Below are positions 34,327 through 43,222 of a stretch of 64,000 nucleotides of DNA, one piece after another; the stretch's first letter is position 1, and every line of letters starts with the position of its first letter. Under the pieces are notes generated by a model. That model saw nothing but the letters and a program-made list of their open reading frames with translations, had not been told where the DNA came from and searched no databases. Position numbers and translations under genes: made by a program. Origin of the DNA: Sphingomonas liriopis (lineage in GTDB: Bacteria; Pseudomonadota; Alphaproteobacteria; Sphingomonadales; Sphingomonadaceae); contig NZ_JAMLDY010000008.1 of NCBI RefSeq assembly GCF_024211255.1, forward strand, positions 1-64,000. The letters are read 5' to 3'.

Positions 34327-34848
34327 ATGCGTGTCCTTCCCATCATCGCCCTGTCGCTCGCCGCCGGCGCGTGCGTGCCGCAGACCGCGCCGCCGCCGCC
34401 TGCCCCCACGCCGGTGTCCGCCGCCCCGCGTCCGGCGCCGCCCGTCGTCACGGCGAGCAGCGACTGGCGCGACTGGCCGCTGACGCCGGGCACCTGGACC
34501 TATCGCCGCGACGATCGCGGCAGCCTCGCGCTGTTCGGTACGCCGAATGCAGACGCTCGCCTGACGCTGCGCTGCGACCTGTCCCGCCGTCAGGTCTTCC
34601 TGTCGGTCGCCGGCGCCACCGCGACGGCGCTGACCATCCGCACCAGCAGCACGACGCGCGCGCTGGCCGTCCAGCCGACCGGCGGCACCCCCGCCTATGT
34701 CGCCGCCGCGCTGGCCCCCAACGACGGTCTGCTCGACGCGATGGGGTTCAGCCGCGGACGGTTCGTGATCCAGCAGGCGGGCGGCGGGACGCTGGTCGTT
34801 CCCGCCTGGGCGGAGATCGAGCGGGTGACGGAGGACTGCCGCGGCTGA
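34327..34848 (+). CDS. Lipoprotein of unknown function
   Basis: 173 residues. MRVLPIIALSLAAGAC gives a short signal peptide and lipobox, then a Pro-rich linker. The folded part (WRDWPLTPGTWTYRRDDRGS onward) is rich in beta-strands with a CDLSRRQVFLSVAG segment and a terminal Cys, which may pair. The pattern recurs in sphingomonad hypothetical lipoproteins, with no known function. It is divergent from the PRC-barrel gene. Confidence 0.7.
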   Translation: MRVLPIIALSLAAGACVPQTAPPPPAPTPVSAAPRPAPPVVTASSDWRDWPLTPGTWTYRRDDRGSLALFGTPNADARLTLRCDLSRRQVFLSVAGATATALTIRTSSTTRALAVQPTGGTPAYVAAALAPNDGLLDAMGFSRGRFVIQQAGGGTLVVPAWAEIERVTEDCRG

Positions 34849-34969
34849 CGCGGCGTCAAGGGGGCGAATCGTCGCGCAAAACGCCGCGCATTACAAGACT
34901 TGCATGTCCCCGCGATGATGCGCACATTGCGGGCGTGGCCGGGTCCGGTCACATGGCTATCAACAAGCG

Positions 34970-34983
34970 AAAGGAGGTGATCC
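34970..34983 (+). promoter_or_regulatory. Extended Shine-Dalgarno, 14-nt match to the 16S tail
   Basis: AAAGGAGGTGATCC is the exact complement of the conserved 16S rRNA 3' end (GGATCACCTCCTTT). The GGAGG core is 7 bases before the ATG at 34985. Normal sites in this window match only 4-6 bases. Confidence 0.7.
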
Positions 34984-34984
34984 G

Positions 34985-35041
34985 ATGTCTCATGGTTCAG
35001 CAATGGGGTCGGTTCAGTTCGTTCGGGGGACCGGCTTCTAG
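34985..35041 (+). CDS. Possible 18-aa leader peptide
   Basis: Reads MSHGSAMGSVQFVRGTGF then TAG, behind the extended ribosome site. The length and position fit a leader peptide or a translated small RNA. No downstream gene follows on the same strand, so classical attenuation is unlikely. It could instead be a chance frame in a non-coding RNA that pairs with 16S rRNA. Confidence 0.4.
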   Translation: MSHGSAMGSVQFVRGTGF

Positions 35042-35205
35042 GACCCGTCTGAATCGTGCCGGGGGGTATCCTCCCCCAATCAACGGCATGACGAGGGTTG
35101 AAGAGGCCGCATGGTTTCCCGGGCTGGAGCTCTCCGGCCGCTGACCATGTTTGGGGGGTGTCGGGCTGCCGGGAGGCGCACGGCACCCTCTTCTCATTTC
35201 GGGCG

Positions 35206-35370
35206 TCAGGCGCGGCGCGCGGCGCCGGTAAACGCGGCCAGCGCGAACGCATGGCCGAGCACGCCGCTGTCGCCATAGCCCAGCACGGGCACCGGGCAGG
35301 CGCCGTACCGCGTCGCGATCGGCAGCATCGCCCAGGATCGATCGACATTCGGACGGGTGAACGACGACAC
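35206..35370 (-). CDS. Possible small 54-aa protein
   Basis: A GTG at 35370 follows GGGGGAGGAC, a good ribosome site. The frame reads SSFTRPNVDRSWAMLPIATR and then ACPVPVLGYGDSGVLGHAFA, ending in ARRA. The hydrophobic stretch GVLGHAFALAAFTGAA could be a membrane segment. No family is recognised. The frame continues upstream into a repeat, so it could also be the 3' end of a decayed gene. Confidence 0.3.
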   Translation of the reverse strand: MSSFTRPNVDRSWAMLPIATRYGACPVPVLGYGDSGVLGHAFALAAFTGAARRA

Positions 35371-35856
35371 GTCCTCCCCCGCCACGATAGAGCTATCGCA
35401 TATGGCCGCGTGACGAACCGGCGGCCTGGAATAGTTCGTCACCCCGGACTTGTTCCGGGGTCCACCGTGCCGCAAGCGTGGAAAATGAGCCTCGAAACGA
35501 CGAGTCCGCCGAACCGTGGACCCCGGAACACGTCCAGGGTGACGAAGGAATTGGAGAGCCGCCGGCCAATCGCTCATATTCGATAGCCCTGCCCGCCAAA
35601 GGGGGCGGAATGTCTCTACGTCGCTGAATGTCGATCCGGCCTTAGATCGCGACGGAAAGCGACCGCCTCACAGTCGAGCCCCGGCTCCACGACGGCGCGC
35701 CCTCGCTATCGGGCACCACCAGCGCGACGAAACGCACCGGCCATTCCCCCGATCGAGCTGCACAGCCCCCGCAGCGTTCGCCACGAGCCCGCACCGGGCC
35801 CTTCGAGCCCATTCGCCGCGCGGATCGTCCCGCCCGCCGGGCGCGTCGATGTCCGC
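35371..35856. other. Gene-free stretch
   Basis: Contains the family B inverted pair at 35436-35547. The rest (35548-35856) shows only short frames; one minus-strand frame ending at 35642 has a protein-like end (RFVALVVPDSEGAPSW) and may be a gene remnant, but this is weak. Confidence 0.45.
35436..35547. repeat. Inverted pair of repeat family B
   Basis: CACCCCGGACTTGTTCCGGGG and the facing copy CCCCGGAACACGTCCAGGGTG, the latter with one changed base. Confidence 0.85.
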
Positions 35857-36300
35857 TTACAGGAACGCCCGCGCGCGGTTGAGCACCAGATTGCACACCT
35901 GGTTCTTCACCTGCCCGCGCAAGCCGTCGAGCGACAGCGTCTGGCCGTTCGCCGCCTGTACCTGCCCCGCCTGCCCTGCCTGATAGCCGGGCAGCGTCCG
36001 CACGTCCTTCTGCCCGGTCAGCCGCCCGAGCACGCCCGCCGCGCCGGTCTGCCCGCCGGTCGCGCCGAGCAGCTTGTTCCTGACGCAATAGCCGAGCAGC
36101 CCGGCGGCATTGCCCGCGCCGATCGTCCCCACCTGCGGCAGGGCGCCGCCACCGCCGAGCAGCCCGCCCACCTGCCCGAGCAGGCTCTTCGCCCCCGCGG
36201 CGGGCGTCGCGGTCGCAGCGGGCACCGGATCGGCGGTCGTCTGCGCGGTCGCGATGGTCGGCAGGGACAGCAAGACTGCGGCGGCAACACGGATCATCAT
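35857..36300 (-). CDS. DUF2501 family exported protein
   Basis: 147 residues. The ATG at 36300 has AGGAGGA six bases before it. The signal peptide MMIRVAAAVLLSLPTIATA is followed by a Gly/Leu-rich region (LLGQVGGLLGGGGALPQVG) and NAAGLLGYCVRNKLLG, which match DUF2501/YjjA-like proteins. Two Cys may form a disulfide. A sequence fitting an EcfG-type promoter is 29 bp upstream. Confidence 0.78.
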   Translation of the reverse strand: MMIRVAAAVLLSLPTIATAQTTADPVPAATATPAAGAKSLLGQVGGLLGGGGALPQVGTIGAGNAAGLLGYCVRNKLLGATGGQTGAAGVLGRLTGQKDVRTLPGYQAGQAGQVQAANGQTLSLDGLRGQVKNQVCNLVLNRARAFL

Positions 36301-36328
36301 CACGAATCCTCCTCGATCATCCGTCGCC

Positions 36329-36353
36329 AACCATCCTGTCCCGCCGCCGTTCC
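36329..36353 (-). promoter_or_regulatory. Possible EcfG-type promoter for the DUF2501 gene
   Basis: On the minus strand: GGAAC (36353-36349), 16 bases, GGTT (36332-36329). The position 29 bp from the start codon matches that of the PRC-barrel and acidic-protein promoters. Confidence 0.5.
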
Positions 36354-36364
36354 TTGCCACGACG

Positions 36365-37126
36365 TCACGGCACCGGCGACGAGGATGGCACGGGCGGCAC
36401 GACGCGCGTCGCGATCGACGTGAACTGGGTGATCGCCAGCACGCCCTCCGCCCGTCGCCGCGCCGATGCGAGCCCTGCGATCCGCCGTCGCACCGCCGCG
36501 ATATCGGTACGCCAGACCTCGATCGCGGTCAGCGTGGTCCGGTCGAGCAGCACCAGCACGACGACCTGCACGTCGGCATCGCAGAGGATCGCGGGGCACA
36601 TGCCGCGGTAGCGGTCGTCGCGCGCGACCGCCCGCCCCTTGATCTGCACCGCATCGCCATTGGCGGGATCGATCGCGTCATGCCCCGGCGTCCGCGCCAC
36701 GCAGAGCGTCAGCCCGAGCGCCCGCGCCGCCTCATATTCCGCGATCTCGCCGGTCACGCCCAGCGGCTTGCCGGTCAGCCGGTAATATTCCGCCCCGATC
36801 CGCTGCGCGTCGCGCAGCAACTGCATCAGCCGGTCGTCGCGATCCTCGCGGATGACGGCAGGCGGCGTCGCCGCGACACCTCCGGCGAGCCGCACGAAGC
36901 ACCTCAACGCCGCCAAACTGTCGCGCCGCTCCCGCTCCCCGCCCCAGACATGGACCGGTAACCGTTCGGCACGATCGATCAGACCGCTGCCGCCGCCCTC
37001 CGGCAACCCCTCCAGCACCCGCTCGGCGCGGTTGAGGTAGCTGACGTAGCTGCGCGCCGACGCCGGTGTGCCGCCATCCGCGACATAGGCCGCCCTGAAC
37101 GCCTCCCGGTCCCAGCCCTCGCTCAC
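36365..37126 (-). CDS. PD-(D/E)XK nuclease-like protein (DUF6998-type)
   Basis: 253 residues. The GTG start overlaps the fumarase stop by four bases (GTGA). The N-terminus (ARSYVSYLNRAERVLEGL) looks like a helical DNA-binding or core-binding fold. The central GVTGEIAEYEAARALGL, then TPGHDAIDP, then AVQIKGRAV fits the E...D...QxK order of a PD-(D/E)XK nuclease, and similar segments occur in DUF6998 proteins. The C-terminal part has strands VVVLVLLDRTTLTAIEVW. Nuclease activity is inferred. Tight coupling to a TCA-cycle gene is unexplained. Confidence 0.6.
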   Translation of the reverse strand: MSEGWDREAFRAAYVADGGTPASARSYVSYLNRAERVLEGLPEGGGSGLIDRAERLPVHVWGGERERRDSLAALRCFVRLAGGVAATPPAVIREDRDDRLMQLLRDAQRIGAEYYRLTGKPLGVTGEIAEYEAARALGLTLCVARTPGHDAIDPANGDAVQIKGRAVARDDRYRGMCPAILCDADVQVVVLVLLDRTTLTAIEVWRTDIAAVRRRIAGLASARRRAEGVLAITQFTSIATRVVPPVPSSSPVP

Positions 37127-38658
37127 GCCGGCTGCAACAGCCCTTCTCGCGCAATCTTCTCGCGCCACACCAGCGGCGCCAGCTGGTGGACGTTCTGCCC
37201 TTCGCTGTCGACCGCGACGGTGACCGGGAAATCGGCGACCTCGAATTCGTAGATCGCCTCCATGCCGAGGTCCTCGAAGCCGACGACCCTGCTCCCCTTG
37301 ATCGCCCGCGCCACCAGATAGGCCGCGCCGCCGACCGCCATCAGATAGGCGCTCTTCGCCTCTCGAATCGCCTCGGTCGCCGCCGGCCCACGCTCGGCCT
37401 TGCCGACCATCGCGAGCAGGCCCTGGTCGAGCATCATCCGCGTGAACTTGTCCATCCGCGTCGCCGTCGTCGGCCCCGCCGGCCCGACGACCTCCTCGCC
37501 GACCGGATCGACCGGCCCGACGTAATAGATCACGCGCCCGCGGAAATCGACCGGCAGCGCCTCGCCCCTGGCGAGCATGTCGGCGATCCGCTTGTGCGCC
37601 GCATCGCGCCCGGTCAGCATCTTGCCGTTGAGCAGCAGCCGGTCGCCGTGCTTCCACTGCGCCACCACCTCCGGCGTCAGCGTGTCGAGATCGACGCGGA
37701 TCGCCGCCGTGTCCGGCTTCCAGTCGACCTGCGGCCAGTCGGACAGTTTCGGCGCCTCCAGATACACCGGCCCCGACCCGTCGAGCGTGAAATGCGCGTG
37801 GCGGGTCGCGGCGCAATTGGGGATCATCGCGACGGGCTTCGACGCGGCATGCGTCGGCCAGTCGAGGATCTTGACGTCGAGGATCGTCGACAGCCCGCCC
37901 AGCCCTTGCGCGCCGATGCCCAATGCATTGACCTTGTCCATCAATTCGATGCGCAGCGCCTCGATGTCGTTCCGGGGGCCCCGCGCGCGCAGCTGCCCCA
38001 TGTCGATCGCCCCCATCAGCGATTGCTTGGCGAGCAGCATCGCCTTCTCCGCCGTCCCGCCGATGCCGATGCCGAGCATGCCGGGCGGGCACCAGCCCGC
38101 GCCCATCTGCGGGATCATCTCCAGCACCCAGTCGACGATGCTGTCGCTGGGGTTCATCATCTTGAACTTCGACTTGTTCTCCGAGCCGCCGCCCTTCGCC
38201 GCGACGTCGACCGACACCTTCGACCCCGGCACCATCTCGACGTGGAGCACCGACGGCGTGTTGTCCTTCGTATTCCGCCGCGTGAACGCCGGATCGGCGA
38301 GGATCGACGCGCGCAGCTTGTTCTCGGGGTGCAGATACGCCCGCCGTACGCCCTCGTCGACGACCTCCTGCAGGCTGGCGCTGCCGTCCAGCCGGCAATC
38401 CTGGCCCCACTTCACGAAGACAGTGACGATCCCCGTGTCCTGGCAGATCGGCCGATGCCCCTCGGCGCACATCCGGCTGTTGGTCAGGATCTGCGCGATC
38501 GCATCCTTCGCCGCCGGACTCTGTTCGGCGTCATACGCCTCGCCCAGCGCGCGGATATAATCCATCGGGTGATAGTAACTGATGAACTGCAGCGCGTCGG
38601 CGACGCTCTCGATCAGGTCGGTGGCGCGAATGGTGACGGTGGACGGCATAAGGGTCAC
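37123..38658 (-). CDS. fumA: Class I fumarate hydratase (iron-sulfur)
   Basis: 511 residues. Interconverts fumarate and malate in the TCA cycle. The [4Fe-4S] ligands are likely the Cys in RPICQDTGIVTVFV, GAGWCPPGMLG and IPNCAATRHAHF. RVIYYVGPVDPVGEEVVGPA and TTATRMDKFTRMML belong to the C-terminal beta-fumarase domain, so this is the one-polypeptide form. The GTG at 38658 lies 9 bases after AAGGAG; ATG at 38649 is too far from it. The gene is oxygen-sensitive by family and overlaps a nuclease-like gene. Confidence 0.93.
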   Translation of the reverse strand: MTLMPSTVTIRATDLIESVADALQFISYYHPMDYIRALGEAYDAEQSPAAKDAIAQILTNSRMCAEGHRPICQDTGIVTVFVKWGQDCRLDGSASLQEVVDEGVRRAYLHPENKLRASILADPAFTRRNTKDNTPSVLHVEMVPGSKVSVDVAAKGGGSENKSKFKMMNPSDSIVDWVLEMIPQMGAGWCPPGMLGIGIGGTAEKAMLLAKQSLMGAIDMGQLRARGPRNDIEALRIELMDKVNALGIGAQGLGGLSTILDVKILDWPTHAASKPVAMIPNCAATRHAHFTLDGSGPVYLEAPKLSDWPQVDWKPDTAAIRVDLDTLTPEVVAQWKHGDRLLLNGKMLTGRDAAHKRIADMLARGEALPVDFRGRVIYYVGPVDPVGEEVVGPAGPTTATRMDKFTRMMLDQGLLAMVGKAERGPAATEAIREAKSAYLMAVGGAAYLVARAIKGSRVVGFEDLGMEAIYEFEVADFPVTVAVDSEGQNVHQLAPLVWREKIAREGLLQPA

Positions 38659-38779
38659 GGGATCTGGCTCCTTCGCGGCCAGCCTTTAAGGCGCGCTCGC
38701 CGCCGCGCCAAGCCGGCGCCGATCGTCGTCGATCTATCACGCCATCGCAAAGCTTTATCAATCATCGCGCACTAAGCCG

Positions 38780-41452
38780 ATGGCCATGCATCTGGTCGCG
38801 CGCGCCTCTCCCCCGGACACGAGCCGCCATATGGCCCGGCCCGTCCTCGCCTTGCTCGGGTTGAGCGGAGACGCGCCGGAGCACGACGCCTGCGGCCATG
38901 CCGACCAGTTGGGCAACGTCGCCGCGATCTGGCCGTTCGCGCTCGCCGCGCAACTCGTCGCCTCCGCCGTCTTCCTCGGCGCGATGCTCGGCCATCGCGG
39001 TGCCGGCGCGATGCCGCTCGATGCATGGCTGACCGTCGCGTTGCTGCTGCTGCCATCGCTGACCGCGCTCGTCCTGCTCGTCGCGCCGCCGGTGCGGCGC
39101 TGGCCGCCGCACGTCCGCAACCGTTGCCTGACGTTCGCGGCGAGCGGCATCGCCGCGGCGCTGTCGTCGCTGCTCTGGGCGTCGACGCGGCTGCCGCTCG
39201 GCGCGTTGCAGCTGGGCTGCTTCGTCGGCATCGCCGGTGCGATCGGCATCACCACCGTCGCCTTCCACCCCGTCCGCGCCGCGACATTGGGGTTCGGCGC
39301 CGGCCTCGTGCTGATGCTGTCGATCCTGTCGGGGCGGCTGGTGCCCTCGCTCATCGCGCTCCTCTTCCTGCTTTGCCTCGCGGTCGTCACTACCCGCCTC
39401 GCCCGGCTCGATGAGCGCGCCGCGCGCAACCAGTCGCTCGATACCAGCGAGGGCAAGCTGGCGATGAAGATGATCGCCGAATTCGAAGGCCACGGCACCG
39501 GCTGGTTCTGGGAGGCCGATCGCCAGGGTCGCCTGACCTACCTCTCCGCCAAGGTCGCCGACGAGATCGCCGCCGGTGCCGCGCACCCGATCGGCCGCCT
39601 GCTCACCGACGTATTCCGCATGGACAGCGCGACGCCGGGCACCGAACGCACGCTCGCCTTCCACCTTTCGTCGCGCACGTCGTTTTCCGACTATACCGTC
39701 TGCGCGACCAGCGCGGTGGACAGCGATGCCGAACCCGACCGCTGGTGGTCGATCTCCGGCCGCGCCGCGGTCGACGATCTCGGCCGGTTCCAGGGGTTCA
39801 TCGGTTCGGGGAGCGACCTGACCGAGAAGCGCCGTTCCGATGCGGAGATCACGCGGCTCGCGCTGTTCGACGGCCTCACCGGCCTCGCCAACCGCCAGCG
39901 CATGCGCCACAGCCTCGACAAGACGCTCCAGCAACAGGGCGGCGGGCCCTATCGCCCCGCCTCGCTGTTCCTCATGGACCTCGACCGGTTCAAGGCGGTG
40001 AACGACACGCTCGGCCACCAGGCGGGCGATGCGCTGCTGAAACAGGTCGCGCAGCGGTTGCAGCGCGGTGTCGGCGATGCCGGCCTCGTCGGGCGGGTCG
40101 GTGGCGACGAATTCAAGGTGCTGCTGCCGGGCATCGACAATCGCGACACGCTGGCGATGCTGGCCAAGGAACTGATCGCCAGCCTGTCGCAGCCCTATGC
40201 CATCGCCGGCGTATCGGTGACGATCGGCTGTTCGATCGGCATCGCCATCGCGCCGCAGCACGGCGAGGATGCCGAGGAACTGGTCCGCAACGCCGACCTC
40301 GCGCTCTACGCCGCCAAGGCCGACGGGCGCGGCGTCCACCGTTTCTATTCGGACGAGATGCTGGCCGGCGCGAAGAGCCGCAAGGCGCTCGAGGACGACA
40401 TGCGCACCGCGCTGAGCGAGGGCGGCTTCACCGTCTGCTACCAGCCCGTCGTGTCGACCACGGACGCGCATATCGTCGGTTACGAGGCGCTGCTGCGCTG
40501 GAACCACCCGACCCGCGGGCCCATCTCGCCCGCCGATTTCGTGCCGGTGGCGGAGGAATGCGGACTGATCGAGGGCCTAGGCGAATGGGTGTTGCGCACC
40601 GCCTGTGCCGAGGCGGCGCAATGGCCGGGCGAGGTCCGCGTCGCGGTCAACGTCTCGCCGATCCAGTTCGCCAATCCGGTCTTCCCCGCGCTCGTCACCT
40701 CCGCGCTCGCGCACAGCGGCCTGCCCGCGAGCCGGCTGGAGCTGGAGATCACCGAAGGCGTGTTTCTCGACGAATCGGGATCGACCGACGCGATGTTCAA
40801 GGCTCTGAAGGCGATCGGCGTCCGCCTCGCGCTCGACGATTTCGGCACCGGCTATTCCAGCCTCGGCTATCTGCGCACCGCGCCGTTCGACAAGATCAAG
40901 ATCGACCAGAGCTTCGTGCGCGGCGCCGCGCAGCCGGGCAACCGCAACGCCGCGATCATCCGTGCGATCGTCACGCTCGCCGACACGCTCGGCATGGAGA
41001 CGACCGCCGAAGGCGTCGAGATCCAGGACGAGATCGAACTCGTCCGCGACCTCGGCTGCAGCCATATCCAGGGCTATGTCTACGGCCGCGGCGTGCCGGC
41101 GGCCGACGTGATCGTCCAGCTCGGCGGCACCCGGCATGCCGCCCCGGTCGGCCACAAGACCAGCCGCGCGGTGCGCAGCCGCATGCTCCGCTCGGCCCGC
41201 ATCGCGATCGGCGGCAACGAAGGCGACGTGCGCATCCGCAACATCTCGACCACCGGCGCGATGATCGACGGGATCGAGGTCGGCGGACAGGCGGTCGGCC
41301 TCGACGTGCTGATCGAACTGGTCGAGGACCAGATGGTGTCCGCCCGCATCGCCTGGGCCGCCGACGGCAAGGCGGGCCTCGAATTCAACGAAGCGATCAA
41401 CCTCGACCGGCTCAACCCCGCGCAGCCGGGGCGGATGCGCCACGCGGGCTGA
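38780..41452 (+). CDS. Membrane GGDEF-EAL-PilZ protein (c-di-GMP turnover)
   Basis: 890 residues. Residues about 45-210 hold five or six membrane helices as a sensory region, followed by a PAS-like domain (GWFWEADRQGRLTYLSAKVA). The diguanylate cyclase domain has GGDEF intact at 441-445. The phosphodiesterase domain has EAL intact at 569-571 with NVSPIQF, LELEITEG, LDDFGTGYSSLGYL and KIDQSFV. The C-terminal PilZ-like domain (about 795-885) shows VRIRNISTTGAMIDG. No inhibitory RxxD stands just before GGDEF. Both activities look possible; PilZ could sense the product. Divergent from fumarase. Confidence 0.92.
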   Translation: MAMHLVARASPPDTSRHMARPVLALLGLSGDAPEHDACGHADQLGNVAAIWPFALAAQLVASAVFLGAMLGHRGAGAMPLDAWLTVALLLLPSLTALVLLVAPPVRRWPPHVRNRCLTFAASGIAAALSSLLWASTRLPLGALQLGCFVGIAGAIGITTVAFHPVRAATLGFGAGLVLMLSILSGRLVPSLIALLFLLCLAVVTTRLARLDERAARNQSLDTSEGKLAMKMIAEFEGHGTGWFWEADRQGRLTYLSAKVADEIAAGAAHPIGRLLTDVFRMDSATPGTERTLAFHLSSRTSFSDYTVCATSAVDSDAEPDRWWSISGRAAVDDLGRFQGFIGSGSDLTEKRRSDAEITRLALFDGLTGLANRQRMRHSLDKTLQQQGGGPYRPASLFLMDLDRFKAVNDTLGHQAGDALLKQVAQRLQRGVGDAGLVGRVGGDEFKVLLPGIDNRDTLAMLAKELIASLSQPYAIAGVSVTIGCSIGIAIAPQHGEDAEELVRNADLALYAAKADGRGVHRFYSDEMLAGAKSRKALEDDMRTALSEGGFTVCYQPVVSTTDAHIVGYEALLRWNHPTRGPISPADFVPVAEECGLIEGLGEWVLRTACAEAAQWPGEVRVAVNVSPIQFANPVFPALVTSALAHSGLPASRLELEITEGVFLDESGSTDAMFKALKAIGVRLALDDFGTGYSSLGYLRTAPFDKIKIDQSFVRGAAQPGNRNAAIIRAIVTLADTLGMETTAEGVEIQDEIELVRDLGCSHIQGYVYGRGVPAADVIVQLGGTRHAAPVGHKTSRAVRSRMLRSARIAIGGNEGDVRIRNISTTGAMIDGIEVGGQAVGLDVLIELVEDQMVSARIAWAADGKAGLEFNEAINLDRLNPAQPGRMRHAG

Positions 41453-41597
41453 CCCGCGCTGGCGGCATACTCGCGCGCGCAGGACGATGCCACCTTGCCA
41501 GACACCGACGGCGGCACCACCTCGTCGTGATGCCGCCGATGTCCGGGCGGCGATCCGGTCCCTTGCTGCGGGCCGCTGATTTCGGGATGTTCAGGAC

Positions 41598-42077
41598 ATG
41601 TCTACCGTTTCCGACACCCTCCGCCTCGATCCGCGGCGCATATCCTGGTCGCGGCTGCTCGGCGATCACGACCGCATCGCGCAGCAATGCGCCGCGCTCG
41701 TCGCCCTCGTCCAACGCGACGACGAGGCGACGGAGACCGCGTCGATCCTGCTGCTCGAACTGGCGGTGTTCGTCGCCGACCATCTCGGCGTCGAGGACGA
41801 GGTGATCGACCTCACCCTCGCCGCGCTGCGCACCGGCACCCCGCCGCGGTCCGCTGTCGCGATGACGGTGGCGCTCGATGCGCTGAAACGGGACTGGACC
41901 ACGTTCCTCGTCACCTGGACGCCGGCGGCGGTCGCGGCGGACTGGCCCGCCTTCGCCGTCGCGGCGCAGGCGATGCTGCCGCGCCTGGCCGCGCAGGTCC
42001 GCCACGAGAACGAACTGCTCTACGCCGAAGCGCTCCGCCGCGGCATCATCGACCGCGGCGAACCGATCCTGCACTGA
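41598..42077 (+). CDS. Hemerythrin HHE-domain protein
   Basis: 159 residues, all helical. WSRLLGDHDRIAQQC, VFVADHLGVEDEVIDL and AAQVRHENELLYAEAL provide the His and Glu ligands of a diiron hemerythrin-like four-helix bundle. The roles known for the family include O2, NO or iron handling. It is 145 bp after the c-di-GMP protein, with no clear promoter. Confidence 0.82.
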   Translation: MSTVSDTLRLDPRRISWSRLLGDHDRIAQQCAALVALVQRDDEATETASILLLELAVFVADHLGVEDEVIDLTLAALRTGTPPRSAVAMTVALDALKRDWTTFLVTWTPAAVAADWPAFAVAAQAMLPRLAAQVRHENELLYAEALRRGIIDRGEPILH

Positions 42078-42391
42078 TGGGGATGCGGGCGACGTGACTA
42101 TCACTCCTCCCTCCACGCAAGGATGCCTCTGCGAAAGTCGGTTTCGCCGCATCCCAAGGCTTCACCCCGGCGGAGGCCGGGGTCCAGCTGGGTGAAGGTT
42201 TACAATGACTTACAACGGCTTTCCCAACTGGACCCCGGCCTTCGCCGGGGTGAAATGGGTAGTTTTGCAGAAGTCTTCCACAAGGAGGGGAAGGACGGAT
42301 GCCCCCTTAACCCCCTCTTTACCATCTTCGGCCTAGCCATCGGCATCCGCCGGCCCCCTTGCGCCGGTCCACGATTGCCGGGGAAGCCACG
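42078..42391. other. Gene-free stretch with a repeat pair
   Basis: Contains the family C pair at 42160-42255. The remaining bases show AAGGAGGGGAAGG at about 42281-42293 with no convincing ORF after it. Confidence 0.5.
42160..42255. repeat. Inverted pair of repeat family C
   Basis: TTCACCCCGGCGGAGGCCGG and CCGGCCTTCGCCGGGGTGAA in opposite orientation. Confidence 0.85.
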
Positions 42392-43096
42392 ATGACCATG
42401 CAGGCGCCGATCGACCTCAACGCGCTCGGCCTCGACGAAGCGGCGATCCACGCGCTGCGCTTCCAGGGGGGTACGGAGATCGACAATCCGTACATCGACA
42501 TGGTCATGGCGCCGGCCTTCCTCAACGCCGACGAATGCGCGCTGCTGTGCGGCATGATCGACGCCAACCGCAGTCCGTCGCAGGTCGCCTATGGCGTCGC
42601 CAACGCGCGGACCAGCGAGACCTGCGCGTTCGACGCGGCGCATCCGCTGGTGCAATTGCTCGACCTGCGCATCTCGCTGTTCCTCGGCGTCGGGCCGCAG
42701 TTCGGCGAGCCGATCCAGGGCCAGCGCTACGCGCAAGGCCAGGAATTCAAGCTCCACACCGACTTCTTCGAAGCGAACCACCCCGACACGCTGACCAACG
42801 CGACGCGCTGCGGCCAGCGGACGTGGACCGCGATGATCTACCTCAACGAACCCGAAGCGGGCGGCGAGACCTTCTTCCACTACCTCGACCACGACTTCGT
42901 GCCGCAGACCGGCACGATGCTCTGCTGGAACAACCGCGACGCCGAGGGCAAGGCCAACCCCTTCACCCTCCATCAGGGCAAACCGGTGATCGCCGGCACC
43001 AAATACATCGTCACCAAATGGTTCCGCGAACGCCCCTGGGCCGGCCCCGCCGCCGCCCCCAAGCCCAAACGCCGTGCGATCAAGGGCCGCCGCTAG
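42392..43096 (+). CDS. 2OG-Fe(II) oxygenase, prolyl 4-hydroxylase-like
   Basis: 234 residues from ATG 42392 (42398 is also possible). A helical N-terminus precedes the double-stranded beta-helix. FKLHTDFFEANH carries the H-x-D iron pair, GGETFFHYLDHDFVP follows, and FTLHQGKPVIAGTKYIVTKWF contains the distal His and the Lys that binds 2-oxoglutarate. The order and spacing match the P4Hc family. The basic tail (PKPKRRAIKGRR) suggests nucleic-acid or acidic-protein contact. Target unknown. Confidence 0.88.
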   Translation: MTMQAPIDLNALGLDEAAIHALRFQGGTEIDNPYIDMVMAPAFLNADECALLCGMIDANRSPSQVAYGVANARTSETCAFDAAHPLVQLLDLRISLFLGVGPQFGEPIQGQRYAQGQEFKLHTDFFEANHPDTLTNATRCGQRTWTAMIYLNEPEAGGETFFHYLDHDFVPQTGTMLCWNNRDAEGKANPFTLHQGKPVIAGTKYIVTKWFRERPWAGPAAAPKPKRRAIKGRR

Positions 43097-43116
43097 AGCT
43101 GGACGCCTTTGCTGGA

Positions 43117-43150
43117 CCGTTCGTGCTGAGCCTGTCGAAGCACAGGTGAG
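43117..43150. repeat. Single copy of repeat family A
   Basis: CGTTCGTGCTGAGCCTGTCG followed by AAGCACAGG. It is not paired here. Confidence 0.75.
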
Positions 43151-43192
43151 ACGCAAGTCCTTCGGCGGTGAGCAGACGAGCCCCCCACGCCC

Positions 43193-43222
43193 CCTCGTCA
43201 TCCCCGCGCAGGCGGGGATCCA
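43193..43222. repeat. Truncated copy of repeat family D
   Basis: TCGTCATCCCCGCGCAGGCG then GGGATC; the second arm stops before TGACG. Confidence 0.65.

Larger units (their letters stand above)
34849..35205 (+). other. Gene-free gap holding a probable structured transcript
   Basis: The gap contains a 14-nt perfect complement to the 16S rRNA 3' end (34970-34983), an 18-codon ORF (34985-35041), a hairpin GGGGG/CCCCC at about 35061-35077, a CATGGT/ACCATG stem at about 35110-35151 enclosing a GGAG/CTCC hairpin, and a GGGTGTCG/CGGCACCC stem followed by a pyrimidine-rich tail at about 35156-35203. The last could be a terminator. TTGCAT and CACATT hexamers 17 bases apart at about 34910-34938 are a weak promoter. 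A leader or small RNA is likely. Confidence 0.45.
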
